The notes under the pieces: model-generated
The model's input: only the letters and a program-made list of their open reading frames with translations
Databases searched by the model: none
Told to the model about the DNA's origin: nothing
In this document: piece after piece, positions 24,133 to 32,423 of the stretch
Position numbering within the stretch: position 1 is the first letter of the stretch
How the letters are laid out: every line of letters begins with the position of its first letter
Translations under genes and position numbers: made by a program
Origin: Microglena sp. YARC
Lineage: Eukaryota > Chlorophyta > Chlorophyceae > Chlamydomonadales > Chlamydomonadaceae
Direction: 5' to 3'
DNA length: 64,000 nt
Assembly (NCBI GenBank): GCA_022414725.1
Contig: CM039462.1
Location: 174,387,697 to 174,451,696 of the forward strand

Positions 24133-24456
24133 TATCAGCATGTATAGCGGTGCTCTCACGCGTTTTATGACTTGGTGACTACTTATGTACTCCCTTAGAA
24201 CTATCGGCTCTCCTGAGCCAGCTTCCCGTGGGACTGAGTCATCTTGAGATGACTCAGTGGCAGCTTCCTGTCACCTACGTCTCCGGTCTGATCTGTACCC
24301 TGTTAGGTTCCTGTCTACCGCCTCCTTTCACCACAGGTGCCCTTTTATGGGTCTCCTGTGTCTGTAACGTTATCCTTGTCTCCGTGTATAGATTGGTGCG
24401 TCTGTTCCGCTGCTTTAATCTACTGTCCACTCTACCGGAGTGATTTCAAGCTGATA
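24133..24456 (+). repeat. 3' LTR of copia copy 1
   Basis: 324 bp. It is preceded by two direct repeats of a sequence ending CATAGGTGGAGTA (about 24,088-24,100 and 24,122-24,134), whose GGTGGAG may serve as the short polypurine primer. Confidence 0.92.
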
Positions 24457-24461
24457 AAGTC

Positions 24462-24945
24462 AAAGCCATTTGAAACTCTAGAAGATCTCACTCAACATCT
24501 ACTCAAGAAGGATGCGGTGATGAACTCACAGAAGCGAGAGAAGTCCCAATGGGATAAGAAAGTTAAGGAACGAGGACCCTTCAAAAGTTGGAAGGCAAAA
24601 CCCCCTTACAAAACCCCTTTCCCCCCCAAATCACAGGCAACCTCCTTGTATGCAGCCAGCGGCTCGCACAAGTCTGCTGGAGGGTACCACAAGACCGAGA
24701 GAGTGATGAAGCTCCTAGGCCCTCCTGAAGAAGCTAATGCGAAGAACAAGAAAATCTCCAATGCGCAGCAGCTATGGCAGATGAAAGAAGGAAACTGCCC
24801 AGGCTGCCACATCCCATACGGGCAGTGCGACAGACCGCAGGGCAAGGGCGGCAGTTGCCCGCACAGCAAGCCCGTACCAGAAAAACACATGGTCGAGGCA
24901 GGACGGGTTACTAATGAGCCATGCCCTAGGTGGGGTAAGAAATAG
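24462..24945 (+). CDS. gag: Chromovirus Gag, C-terminal part
   Basis: It continues the Gag frame after the copia insertion (KPFETLEDLTQHLLKKD) and stops at 24,943-24,945. The tail is basic and has a Cys/His-rich segment (GNCPGCHIPYGQC) that is not a standard CCHC knuckle; it may be a divergent nucleocapsid finger. The next ORF starts 47 bp downstream in a different frame. Confidence 0.8.
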
Positions 24946-24992
24946 GTTATTTTAGTCCTAGTGGGCAGGGCAACCCACCGAGGACCGATATA

Positions 24993-25928
24993 ATGTGGAA
25001 GGGGGTCGAATTCCCTAGGAAAAGACGATTTGTTCAAATTTCACCGGTTGTTCGTGTTATTAACCAAATAAAAACACGGAGTCCCAGCGAGGCTGAGGAA
25101 AGTGTTGCGTGTAACATGTGCAAACCTGAGGTGTACACTGAGATTATGGAATTCCTTGGAGACAGTTGCGGAATTGATGCATTCAATCGTAACCCCCTAG
25201 CTACCACATGCCCAATACAGCTGCAATACGAAGAGTTCTTCCAGCATGATTTCGAAGATAAAATGGTGTGGATCCACCCACCACAAAAAATCATAGCGGA
25301 TGCGCTTCATCATTACACGATGATGAAAGTAAAGAACCCTCAGACGTCTGCAGTCTTCGTACTCCCAAGTACAATGGGAAAGCTAAAGCCATGGGTAAAA
25401 TACCTAAAAGGTATGCAGCTTATCAAACAGTATATTGGAAGAGACAGAATCTATTGCACAACGACAAAGGATAAATGTACTACCAGTAAGAATACTGAAA
25501 TTTGGTATGACCCACCAGGTCATAAGCCGGACCTAAGCACACAACAAAAAGTTTTGAATCATGTTAAAACATCCAAAACAACGTTGAAAATGGTGTTTCA
25601 AGGTCTAGTCCAAGGACAAAGTACTCTCGTACTTGTGGACAGTGGAGCATCAAACTCCTTCATCACAGCAGACCTAGCAAGTAAAGCAGGATTGCACGTG
25701 ACAAACAGCCAAGATAATATACAAGTGGCTGGAGAAACCAGTATGGATGTCACGGGGACAGCAGAAATGCGCCTCAGGATTGGCACGTACATTGGTACAC
25801 AAAAAGTGTTAGTGGTAAAGAAATTGATAGCAGGAGTTGACCTCATTCTAGGCGAAGATTGGCTAGAAGCCACGGAAGCCGAGGTTAGCTACAAAAAGCA
25901 GTGTGTAATGTTGGCATCTCCTAAATGA
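24993..25928 (+). CDS. pol: Chromovirus Dam-like domain plus aspartic protease
   Basis: A 311-residue ORF starting at ATG 24,993. Residues about 40-150 resemble the phage-type DNA N6-adenine methyltransferase (Dam) fold found in some retroelement polyproteins: CGIDAFNRN (59-67), VWIHPPQ (92-98) and TSAVFVLP (118-125) followed by W. The catalytic consensus (D/N/S)PP(F/Y/W) is HPPQ here, so methyl transfer is unlikely. Residues about 195-300 are a retropepsin-like protease with LVDSGAS (214-220) and ILGEDWL (285-291). It cleaves Gag-Pol in related elements. The ORF lies in another frame than both gag and the RT ORF, so a recoding or re-initiation mechanism, or indels, must be assumed. Confidence 0.8.
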   Translation: MWKGVEFPRKRRFVQISPVVRVINQIKTRSPSEAEESVACNMCKPEVYTEIMEFLGDSCGIDAFNRNPLATTCPIQLQYEEFFQHDFEDKMVWIHPPQKIIADALHHYTMMKVKNPQTSAVFVLPSTMGKLKPWVKYLKGMQLIKQYIGRDRIYCTTTKDKCTTSKNTEIWYDPPGHKPDLSTQQKVLNHVKTSKTTLKMVFQGLVQGQSTLVLVDSGASNSFITADLASKAGLHVTNSQDNIQVAGETSMDVTGTAEMRLRIGTYIGTQKVLVVKKLIAGVDLILGEDWLEATEAEVSYKKQCVMLASPK

Positions 25929-26037
25929 GTGTACACTATACCCAATCTCAAAAGGAGATACGTACACGAGATCGGCCGAATACATTCATTACATGGAGAC
26001 TAACTAGAACGGTTTAACACTGACACATGATGTCGTG

Positions 26038-27933
26038 ATGTCTGCCAAACAAGCTGTTCGAGCCTTGAGGAAAGGGTCGAGACATTTCCTAGTCTCCATC
26101 AAGAAGAAAGGAGATGGAAGTATCAACAGCATAGAAGACCTGCTAGCGCCCATATCTGAAGAATCTGCCAGACACGAGACAAATGATCAGGAACAAGGAC
26201 TGGAACCTTCCGTAACAGGAAAGGGCCTTGTTTTCCCCTCAGATGGAGAGCATCTGCAGGAATATACAAATCATAGTAACCATACTTGCCAGAGTATGAG
26301 TAAGAATCAGCAAGGGAGTGTACATAACCGAACTGAAAAGAAAGCAGTTTTTACTGCGACGGGTAAAGAAAAGAGGAAAAGAGAGGAGCTTGGGCAGCCC
26401 CCACAACAAGAAGAAGCATTACCACTTCCACCACCAATAGAGACTCTCAGCATAGACGATGCTATTGAGAATAAACTCTTAGAGTCTGCAGAATGTCCGA
26501 CGTTAGTACCGAGACATATCATGCGACAGACTCTTCAGGAATCCAAGGTCCTTTTCAAAAAATTGGACAAGGTTGAAGATATAGATAGAGGCATTGGCCA
26601 TGCTATCAAGTTGGATGCAGATACAGTTTCACCGTATAGACCCTGCAGACGAATGAGTCCAGCAGAGTTGGAAATGTGTAAGCTGTATGTAGCAGAATTG
26701 TTGAAAAAAGGGTTTATCACTCCAAGCACATCACCTTTTGGTGCACCCTTTATGTTTGTTGCTAAACCTGGAGGAGGCTTCAGGGTAGTGTGCGACTGGA
26801 GAGCCCTCAACAAGAAAACAATCAAGAACAAGTACCCCATCCCAAGGATTGATGAAACAATTGATAAACTGAACGGTAGTACCATATTCAGCTCATTGGA
26901 TCTCGATTCCGGATATTTTCAGATTAAGATATCTGAGGAGGATGCTCATAAGACTGCTTTCACTACTCCCATGGGACATTATGAATTCAAAGTGTTGGCA
27001 ATGGGATTAGCAAATTCACCAGCGACTTTTCAAGCAGTCATGAACAGAGTCTTCCATAAATACTTGAATAAGTTTGTAGTGATATATCTGGATGATATCA
27101 TGATATACAGTAAGACTCCAGAGGAGCATGTTGAACACATCAAGCTAGTGTTCGAAGTTTTGGAGAAAGAGAAATTACATGTAAAGTTGAGCAAGTGTTC
27201 CTTCAATATGAAAGAAGTGAAGTTTTTGGGTCATATTGTCGGGAGAGATGGCATCAAGGTCAATCCTGCCAAGATCTCCGCAGTAACCAAGTGGCCAATC
27301 CCAAAGGATGTTAAGCAATTGCGGCAATTCTTAGGGTTTACTAACTATTTCAGAAAATTCATACAAGTATACAGTTCACTTACAGCCCCTCTCCATGAAC
27401 TTACAAGAAAGGGGACAGATTTTGGTACTCATTGGTCAGCGAACCATACCGAACTCTTTGAGAAGCTTAAGGAAGCTTTAGTCACAGCCCCGGTATTAGT
27501 TCTGCCAGATTTTGAGAAACCCTTTACGGTAGTTTCAGACGCTTTGTTGTTAGGAACTGGTGCTGTCCATCTTCAGGATGGTAGACCGGTTGCTTATACG
27601 AGTAAGAAGTTCAATTCTGCAGAAAAGAATTATACCACCACAGAACAAGAATTGTTAGGAGCAGTGTCAGCCCTGAAAGAATGGCGATGCTATACAGAGG
27701 GATCTAAAGATTTAAAAGTGGTTACAGATCACCATCCTCTGAAATTCCTTGCAAGTCAACCTATTTTGTCTAGAAGACTAGCCAGATGGGAACAGGAATT
27801 GATGGGTTTTGACTTCACATGTATATATGAAGCCGGTAGAACCAACATGGCAGACCCTCTGAGTCGAAGTCCTACTTTGACATCTTTGGTAGTCGCATGT
27901 ATGATCTGCGCAAGCTCACGAACCACAGATTAG
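26038..27933 (+). CDS. pol: Chromovirus reverse transcriptase-RNase H
   Basis: The ATG at 26,038 precedes SAKQAVRALRKG, the segment that links protease and RT in gypsy polyproteins. RT blocks include RVVCDWRALNKKT, FSSLDLDSGYFQI, MGLANSPATFQ and the catalytic YLDD (27,085-27,096, about residue 350). RNase H follows with VVSDALLLGTG, YTTTEQELLGAV and VVTDHHPLKFL, and ends near AGRTNMADPLSR. A TAG stops the frame at 27,931-27,933, and the same frame then continues as a linker typical of gypsy Pol for about 30 codons. This suggests the stop is a mutation or read-through point. Confidence 0.93.
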   Translation: MSAKQAVRALRKGSRHFLVSIKKKGDGSINSIEDLLAPISEESARHETNDQEQGLEPSVTGKGLVFPSDGEHLQEYTNHSNHTCQSMSKNQQGSVHNRTEKKAVFTATGKEKRKREELGQPPQQEEALPLPPPIETLSIDDAIENKLLESAECPTLVPRHIMRQTLQESKVLFKKLDKVEDIDRGIGHAIKLDADTVSPYRPCRRMSPAELEMCKLYVAELLKKGFITPSTSPFGAPFMFVAKPGGGFRVVCDWRALNKKTIKNKYPIPRIDETIDKLNGSTIFSSLDLDSGYFQIKISEEDAHKTAFTTPMGHYEFKVLAMGLANSPATFQAVMNRVFHKYLNKFVVIYLDDIMIYSKTPEEHVEHIKLVFEVLEKEKLHVKLSKCSFNMKEVKFLGHIVGRDGIKVNPAKISAVTKWPIPKDVKQLRQFLGFTNYFRKFIQVYSSLTAPLHELTRKGTDFGTHWSANHTELFEKLKEALVTAPVLVLPDFEKPFTVVSDALLLGTGAVHLQDGRPVAYTSKKFNSAEKNYTTTEQELLGAVSALKEWRCYTEGSKDLKVVTDHHPLKFLASQPILSRRLARWEQELMGFDFTCIYEAGRTNMADPLSRSPTLTSLVVACMICASSRTTD

Positions 27934-27992
27934 ATGACCCAAATCAAAGCTGGGTACAGTAAAGATCCCACATTCCTTCACCCCAAGAAGAC

Positions 27993-29447
27993 ATGGTCTA
28001 CAGACAAGGGATTTTATTTTCCAAAGGGAAAATTATCGTTCCACAGGTTGGATCTCTGAGAACAGATATTATGCGAGAGATGCATACCCCAAAATATGCT
28101 GGACATATGGGACGAGATAAGACAGAAGACTTGCTTAGAAGAACGTTTTTCTGGCCCAATTTATCAGCAGATGTAAAAGTTTTCATCCAGAGCTGTCATC
28201 AGTGCCAGATCAATAAACCTTCAAACCAGAAACCAGGAGGACTGTTTACCCCAGTCGAAATCCCGAATAATTTTTTCGAGTGTATCACTACGGATCTGAT
28301 CACTAAACTACCACCAACAAAGAATGGAAGGGATGCTATCGCAGTCTTTGTGGATAAACTCTCCAAAGTTTGCATTGCAGAACCATGCCAAACTGGTATC
28401 AACGCGGAAGATTATGCAAATCTTTTTCTGAAGGCAGTTTTCAGATACCATGGGTTACCCGAGAAGATAATTACGGATAGAGATGCCAGGTTTACAGGAA
28501 AGTTCCTAAAGCAAATAGCCTCGGTTCTGGATATAAGGCAAGCATTTTCTACCTCTTTCCACCCTCAGACGGATGGTCAGACGGAGATTATGAACAGGAA
28601 TTTGGGAGATGTTTTAAGGCATTATGTAAGCCCATATTATGATGATTGGGATGAGCATTTGTTCACAGCAGAGTTCGCCATCAACAATTCCAAGAACGGA
28701 ACGATTGGGATGAGCCCTTTCATGGCCCTCTATGGACGACAGCCACTCACTCCAATTCATTTAGCAGTTAAAGCAAAGCTCAGTGGCTATGTGCCGAAAG
28801 CTGATTTGTTTTTAACACAGTATACAGACAGACTCGAGTACGCAAATAAGTGCGTCAGTCAGGCTCAAGAGAGACAGGCTACTCAAGCAAATAAGAAACG
28901 GAGAGATGTAACGTATGAGGTGGGACAAGAAGTTCTCCTTAGTACAAAGAACCTAAAGTTTAAAGCCACTGGATGTCCTAAGTTTGCTCCTAAGTTTACA
29001 GGACCGTACAAAGTCATTCAGCTAGTGGGAAAGAAAACCCCTGGGTCAACTAACGTTGATGTGGTTACAGCTGTTAAACTAGAGTTACCTCCGCTGATGA
29101 GAGTCCATCCAGTATTCCATGTTTCATTAGTGAAACCATACGCACCTAGCTCTACATATGTCCCACCACAGCCGTTGGAGTATGATACAGATGGGTCTCC
29201 GTTATGGGAAGTTGGAAGCATCTTAGATATGAAAACAATTCCTCAGAAGAAAAGGAAAGGAAGAGGTCAGCCTAAACCTGTCAACAAATTCCTTGTGAGA
29301 TGGAAAGGATTTGGAGATGATCAGGACAGTTGGGAACCTGAACAGAATGTGAAACATTTACAGGCATACCATGAGTACATGGCCAAGCCTACGAATGTTG
29401 CCACAAGAAGAGTACCATCTAAAAAGAAGAAGGTAACTTTCAAGTAG
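27993..29447 (+). CDS. pol: Chromovirus integrase with C-terminal chromodomain
   Basis: This frame encodes an HHCC zinc domain (H31, H38, C68, C71), a DDE core with D101, D162 and E198 (exact D,D-35-E spacing), a GPY/F-like segment (KFTGPYKVIQL) and a chromodomain near residues 430-463 (FLVRWKGFGDDQDSWEP). The aromatic cage positions are plausible. Chromodomains steer integration toward marked chromatin in this clade. The true N-terminal linker lies upstream in the RT frame, so a one-base frameshift falls within about 28,010-28,030, in runs of T, A and G. The stop is at 29,445-29,447, about 95 bp before the 3' LTR. Confidence 0.94.
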   Translation: MVYRQGILFSKGKIIVPQVGSLRTDIMREMHTPKYAGHMGRDKTEDLLRRTFFWPNLSADVKVFIQSCHQCQINKPSNQKPGGLFTPVEIPNNFFECITTDLITKLPPTKNGRDAIAVFVDKLSKVCIAEPCQTGINAEDYANLFLKAVFRYHGLPEKIITDRDARFTGKFLKQIASVLDIRQAFSTSFHPQTDGQTEIMNRNLGDVLRHYVSPYYDDWDEHLFTAEFAINNSKNGTIGMSPFMALYGRQPLTPIHLAVKAKLSGYVPKADLFLTQYTDRLEYANKCVSQAQERQATQANKKRRDVTYEVGQEVLLSTKNLKFKATGCPKFAPKFTGPYKVIQLVGKKTPGSTNVDVVTAVKLELPPLMRVHPVFHVSLVKPYAPSSTYVPPQPLEYDTDGSPLWEVGSILDMKTIPQKKRKGRGQPKPVNKFLVRWKGFGDDQDSWEPEQNVKHLQAYHEYMAKPTNVATRRVPSKKKKVTFK

Positions 29448-29525
29448 ACTAAGACACCAACTTGGATACCCAGGGTATTCATTATAATTCTCTCTGTACT
29501 ACCCGGACGCAAGGAGACCGGGGGG

Positions 29526-29541
29526 TTCAGAGGGGGGGGAG
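29526..29541 (+). promoter_or_regulatory. Polypurine tract of the chromovirus
   Basis: The purine run AGAGGGGGGGGAG ends directly at the 3' LTR. It should prime plus-strand DNA synthesis. The TRIM has AAAGGAGAGGGGAG in the equivalent place. Confidence 0.75.
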
Positions 29542-29914
29542 TGTAGCAGGATAGGCTTGCTACAGTGGTTACAGGTCAGGTATACGCCTAGAGCACTCGT
29601 CGTACTACCTGTCCGTAACCATGCCAAGTAGTAGGTACCGCCCGCTGGCTGTAACCGCCTGGAACCGGTATCGTACCCGGTCTCGGTAACAGCTGCCTGC
29701 GATACCTACAGCCTAGCCCTAGGGCTAGCAGTTACATACAGAATGTCTCGCCCGCCCGTGCGTGCGCGACACTACTATAAATCAGCCTCGCAGGTCGAGG
29801 AAGCTAATCTAATCCAGAGTTCTTACTCGGTGTCTTTAGGCGCCCCCAAGTCTTATATTACATCCGTATTCACGCTACGTAACTACCACTGCCATTTAAC
29901 ATAGTTCCGCTTCA
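29542..29914 (+). repeat. 3' LTR of the chromovirus
   Basis: 373 bp, ends CGCTTCA, followed by the target duplication TACTA. Confidence 0.93.
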
Positions 29915-29919
29915 TACTA

Positions 29920-30283
29920 TGCTCATCACTGTGGTCCTGCCCCTTGCCGTGCTTCTTTCCCTTCCTTCCTCCTCGAACGCATGCCCTTCTCTGGTCATCA
30001 CTTTCCAGGCGTACTTTGCTCCCTTCCCTGCTTTGCTATCTAACACATGCCCTGATCTGCTTATCGCATCCATGCCCCGTACCGTGCTCCCTGCCATTCA
30101 TTGCTCTATAATGCCTGCTCTGCTCTGCTTAGCACATGCCTGCCCCTTGCCATGCCCCCTGCCATTGGTTGCTATGTAACGCATGCCATGCTCTGCTCAT
30201 CTCCGCACTGTCCTGCCCCTTGCCATTAACCCTGCCATTGGTTGCTCTCTAACGCATGCCCTGCTTGGCATGTCTTGCAGGGC
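29920..30283. repeat. Diverged satellite continuing TIR copy A after the gypsy
   Basis: Degenerate units with GCATGCCCTGCT, CTGCCCCTTGCC and GCTCTCTAACGC continue the intron array. A TGTCTTGCAG acceptor closes it at 30,283. The matching part of copy B is 32,424-32,820. Confidence 0.7.
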
Positions 30284-31063
30284 AAAAGGATGGATTGAAA
30301 TGCTACGGCTGAGATGAAGATTGTTGCCACGAAGGAACTACACATGCTGAAGATGGAAATATAAAATAGAATCAGCGAAGATATATAGGTGTATAGCTTT
30401 GATTGGGCGTTTCATCTTGGTGGATATATAGGCCTATGTTTTCACAAGTAGACAAATAGATAGCTGCCTGCAGGCTGTGTATATACTTGTACTTGAACTT
30501 AATTAGCTACATGGCTCCAGCCAGCAATTTGGCTGCTCGTTTTTGATCGCTGTCTATCTATGGTTAATGGATATAGAGGAAATATATGGGCTGTAGTGGA
30601 TGTACATGTGTAAGGATGCTTACATAGATGTATAGGTAGATCAATAGGTTAATGGATGCATAGTTTATTATGTATGTAATTTAATCTATCTTCTCGACTC
30701 CTGATGTAATTGAGAAATGCTCCTAGAAAATATTCCTGAAAATGTGACCTCTCCGACCACCGTGCCCAAACGGCCCTGCAGGCGAAGTACAGGCGAAATG
30801 TCTCGGGATGACCGAACATTTCGCCTCTTTACCGTGCACAAGCCGCCGTGCGTGGCGAGATGCCGTCAAAATATCTCAGAAGTCTGAGACATTTCGACGA
30901 CAATCCGCCTTGGCGAAATGTAGGCGAAATGTCTCGGGATTCTGAGCTACACGCGACGCGGGTATAGGGCTTACCGCTAGAGTCAGAAGTGCCAGGTCAT
31001 TAAAGGACTATGACTAATCGCGGACCCCGCGTGAGTTCCGCGTGCATTCCGCTGCGCTCGTAC
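30284..31063 (+). other. 3' part of TIR copy A with broken last exon
   Basis: The exon after the TTGCAG acceptor reads QKDGLKCYG and then TGA, whereas copy B reads on through a Cys-rich tail. Downstream are an AT-rich segment and a cluster of GCGAAATGTCTCGG-type motifs and their complements (30,780-30,945), probably subterminal binding repeats. No other gene was seen. Confidence 0.4.
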
Positions 31064-31094
31064 GCATTTAGCGATCTGTCGACTTCCCCGAGTG
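31064..31094. repeat. Inner terminal inverted repeat of TIR copy A
   Basis: The complement of CACTCGGGGAAGT ends at 31,094, with CATTTAGCG just inside. It faces the inner end of copy B across a 519-bp spacer. Confidence 0.7.
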
Positions 31095-31303
31095 TATTGG
31101 ATTCGTCGTCAATGAGGAGGAGATCAGGGCTGTATGTATCACATGTGGCTTGGGGAAGAGTAAGGAGTTTGAGGGTGGTTGGAGGTCTTGTGGGGATGTT
31201 GGATGTCGCCTCACATGTGCCTGCATCCATGTACAGTACCAGAGACCCCCCAACTTTACATTGATATCTGTATTCATATTCATAAACACTGAAGGGACCT
31301 CAC

Positions 31304-31388
31304 CTTGAAGCAGGTGGCAACAGGCCCTGCTGATCCAAAGATGGCGAAGACCCGATCACGATACTCTATGGGTGCAATGCTGCCCATC
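31304..31388 (-). CDS. Candidate host exon in the spacer between the two TIR elements
   Basis: An 85-nt minus-strand segment is bounded by an AAACCCAG acceptor, with an upstream C-rich tract, and an AAG/GTGAGG donor. Its open frame includes MGSIAPIEYRDRVFAIFG and continues to ATCFK. The family is not recognised. If real, both TIR elements inserted in introns of, or beside, the same gene. The remaining spacer (31,095-31,303 and 31,389-31,613) has no recognised feature. Confidence 0.4.
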
Positions 31389-32334
31389 CTGGGTTTTAGG
31401 TGGTGGGGGTGAGAAGGTGGGGGTGGGGGTGCGGAAGGAGGTTGACGGGTCCGTGGATAGGGAGGTGATGGGGGGTAAAGGTCAATAAGGTATTGGGAGA
31501 GGACTAGGAATGTGTGAGGGGGAGGACCCCTACACCCCAAACTGGAGGTACATGGTGATGAGCACCCATACTACTCGCACAAGCCTATGTAATTACATTA
31601 TGTACTCAAGAGTCACTCAGGGAAGTCGACAGATCGCTAAATGCGTACGAGCGCAGCGGAATGCACGCGGAACGCACGCGGGGTCCGCGATTAGTCATAG
31701 TCCTTTAATGACCTGGCACTTCTGACTCTAGCGGTAAGCCCTATACCCGCGTCGCGTGTAGCTCAGAATCCCGAGACATTTCGCCTGCATTTCGCCAAGG
31801 CGGATTGTCGTCGAAGTGTCTCAGACTTCTGAGATATTTCGACGGCATCTCGCCACGCACGGCGGCTTGTGCACGGTAATGAGGCGAAATGTTCGGTCTT
31901 CTGAGACATTTCGCCTGTACTTCGCCTGCAGGGCCGTTTGGGCATGGTGGTCGGAGAGGTCACATTTTCAGGAATATCTTCTAGGAGCATTTCTCAATTA
32001 CATCAGGAGTCGAGAAGATAGATTACATACATAATAAACTATGCATCCATTAACCTATTGATCTACCTATATATCTATGTAAGCATCCTTACACATGTAC
32101 ATCCACTACAGCCCATATATTTCCTCTATATCCATTAACCATAGATAGACAGCAAGCAAAAACGAGCAGCCAAATTGCTGGCTGGAGCCATGTAGCTAAT
32201 TAAGTTCAAGTACAAGTATATACGCAGCCTGCAGGCAGCTATCTATTTGTCTACTTATGAAAACATAGGCCTATATATCCACCAAGAAGAAACGCCCAAT
32301 CAAAGCTATACATCTATATATATATTCGCTGATT

Positions 32335-32423
32335 CTATTTTATATTTCCATCTTCAGCATGTGTAGTTCCTTCGTGGCAACAATCTTCAGCGCAGCCGTA
32401 GCATTTCCATCCATCCTTTTGCC
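32335..32423 (-). CDS. Last exon of the TIR-element gene, intact in copy B
   Basis: After a TCTTGCAG acceptor the minus strand is open to a TAG at 32,335-32,337. Splicing from 34,311 is in phase (one base plus two). The peptide is Cys/His-rich: KCYGCAEDCCHEGTTH, which could bind zinc. Copy A differs at the bases giving GCA and has a stop there. Expression and function are unknown. Confidence 0.35.

Larger units (their letters stand above)
17501..24456 (+). mobile_element. Ty1/copia element copy 1, nested in chromovirus gag
   Basis: Two 324-bp LTRs (17,501-17,824 and 24,133-24,456) differ at one position seen (C/T at about 24,342). The target duplication is AAGTC (17,496-17,500 and 24,457-24,461). 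The LTRs begin TATCAGC and end GCTGATA, a 7-bp inverted pair in place of TG...CA. The same ends with a different duplication occur in copy 2. The internal order gag, protease, integrase, RT, RNase H identifies Ty1/copia. Many single-base indels break the reading frames. Confidence 0.95.
14660..29914 (+). mobile_element. Ty3/gypsy chromovirus, interrupted by copia copy 1
   Basis: The element has 373-bp LTRs starting TGTAGCAGG and ending CGCTTCA, flanked by the 5-bp target duplication TACTA (14,655-14,659 and 29,915-29,919). The reverse complement of copy B at about 32,765-32,800 is the uninterrupted target site. Order: LTR, primer site, gag, Dam-like domain plus protease, RT-RNase H, integrase-chromodomain, polypurine tract, LTR. 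Without the nested copia (17,501-24,456 plus duplication) its length is about 8.3 kb. The two LTRs differ at only a few positions by eye, so insertion is fairly recent, but pol carries an internal stop and frameshift. Confidence 0.95.
10899..31094 (+). mobile_element. TIR DNA transposon copy A (about 4.94 kb without the nested gypsy)
   Basis: The ends are inverted: CACTCGGGGAAGT at 10,899 and its complement ending at 31,094. Both are followed inward by CGCTAAATG and GCAGCGGAA. Once the gypsy insertion (14,660-29,914 plus a 5-bp duplication) is removed, the sequence is collinear with the reverse complement of 31,614-36,583 along its whole length. Subterminal copies of GCGAAATGTCTCGG cluster at 30,790-30,945. 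CACT termini with subterminal repeats recall CACTA/EnSpm elements. The flanking triplets (TGT and TAT) agree at only two of three positions, so no target duplication is proven. No transposase is recognised; the copy is probably non-autonomous and carries a spliced gene-like segment. Confidence 0.75.

Noticed and set aside
10896..31097. 3-bp target duplications of the TIR elements
   Set aside because: The flanking triplets match at only two of three positions in both copies (TGT/TAT and AGT/AGC), so this was not claimed.
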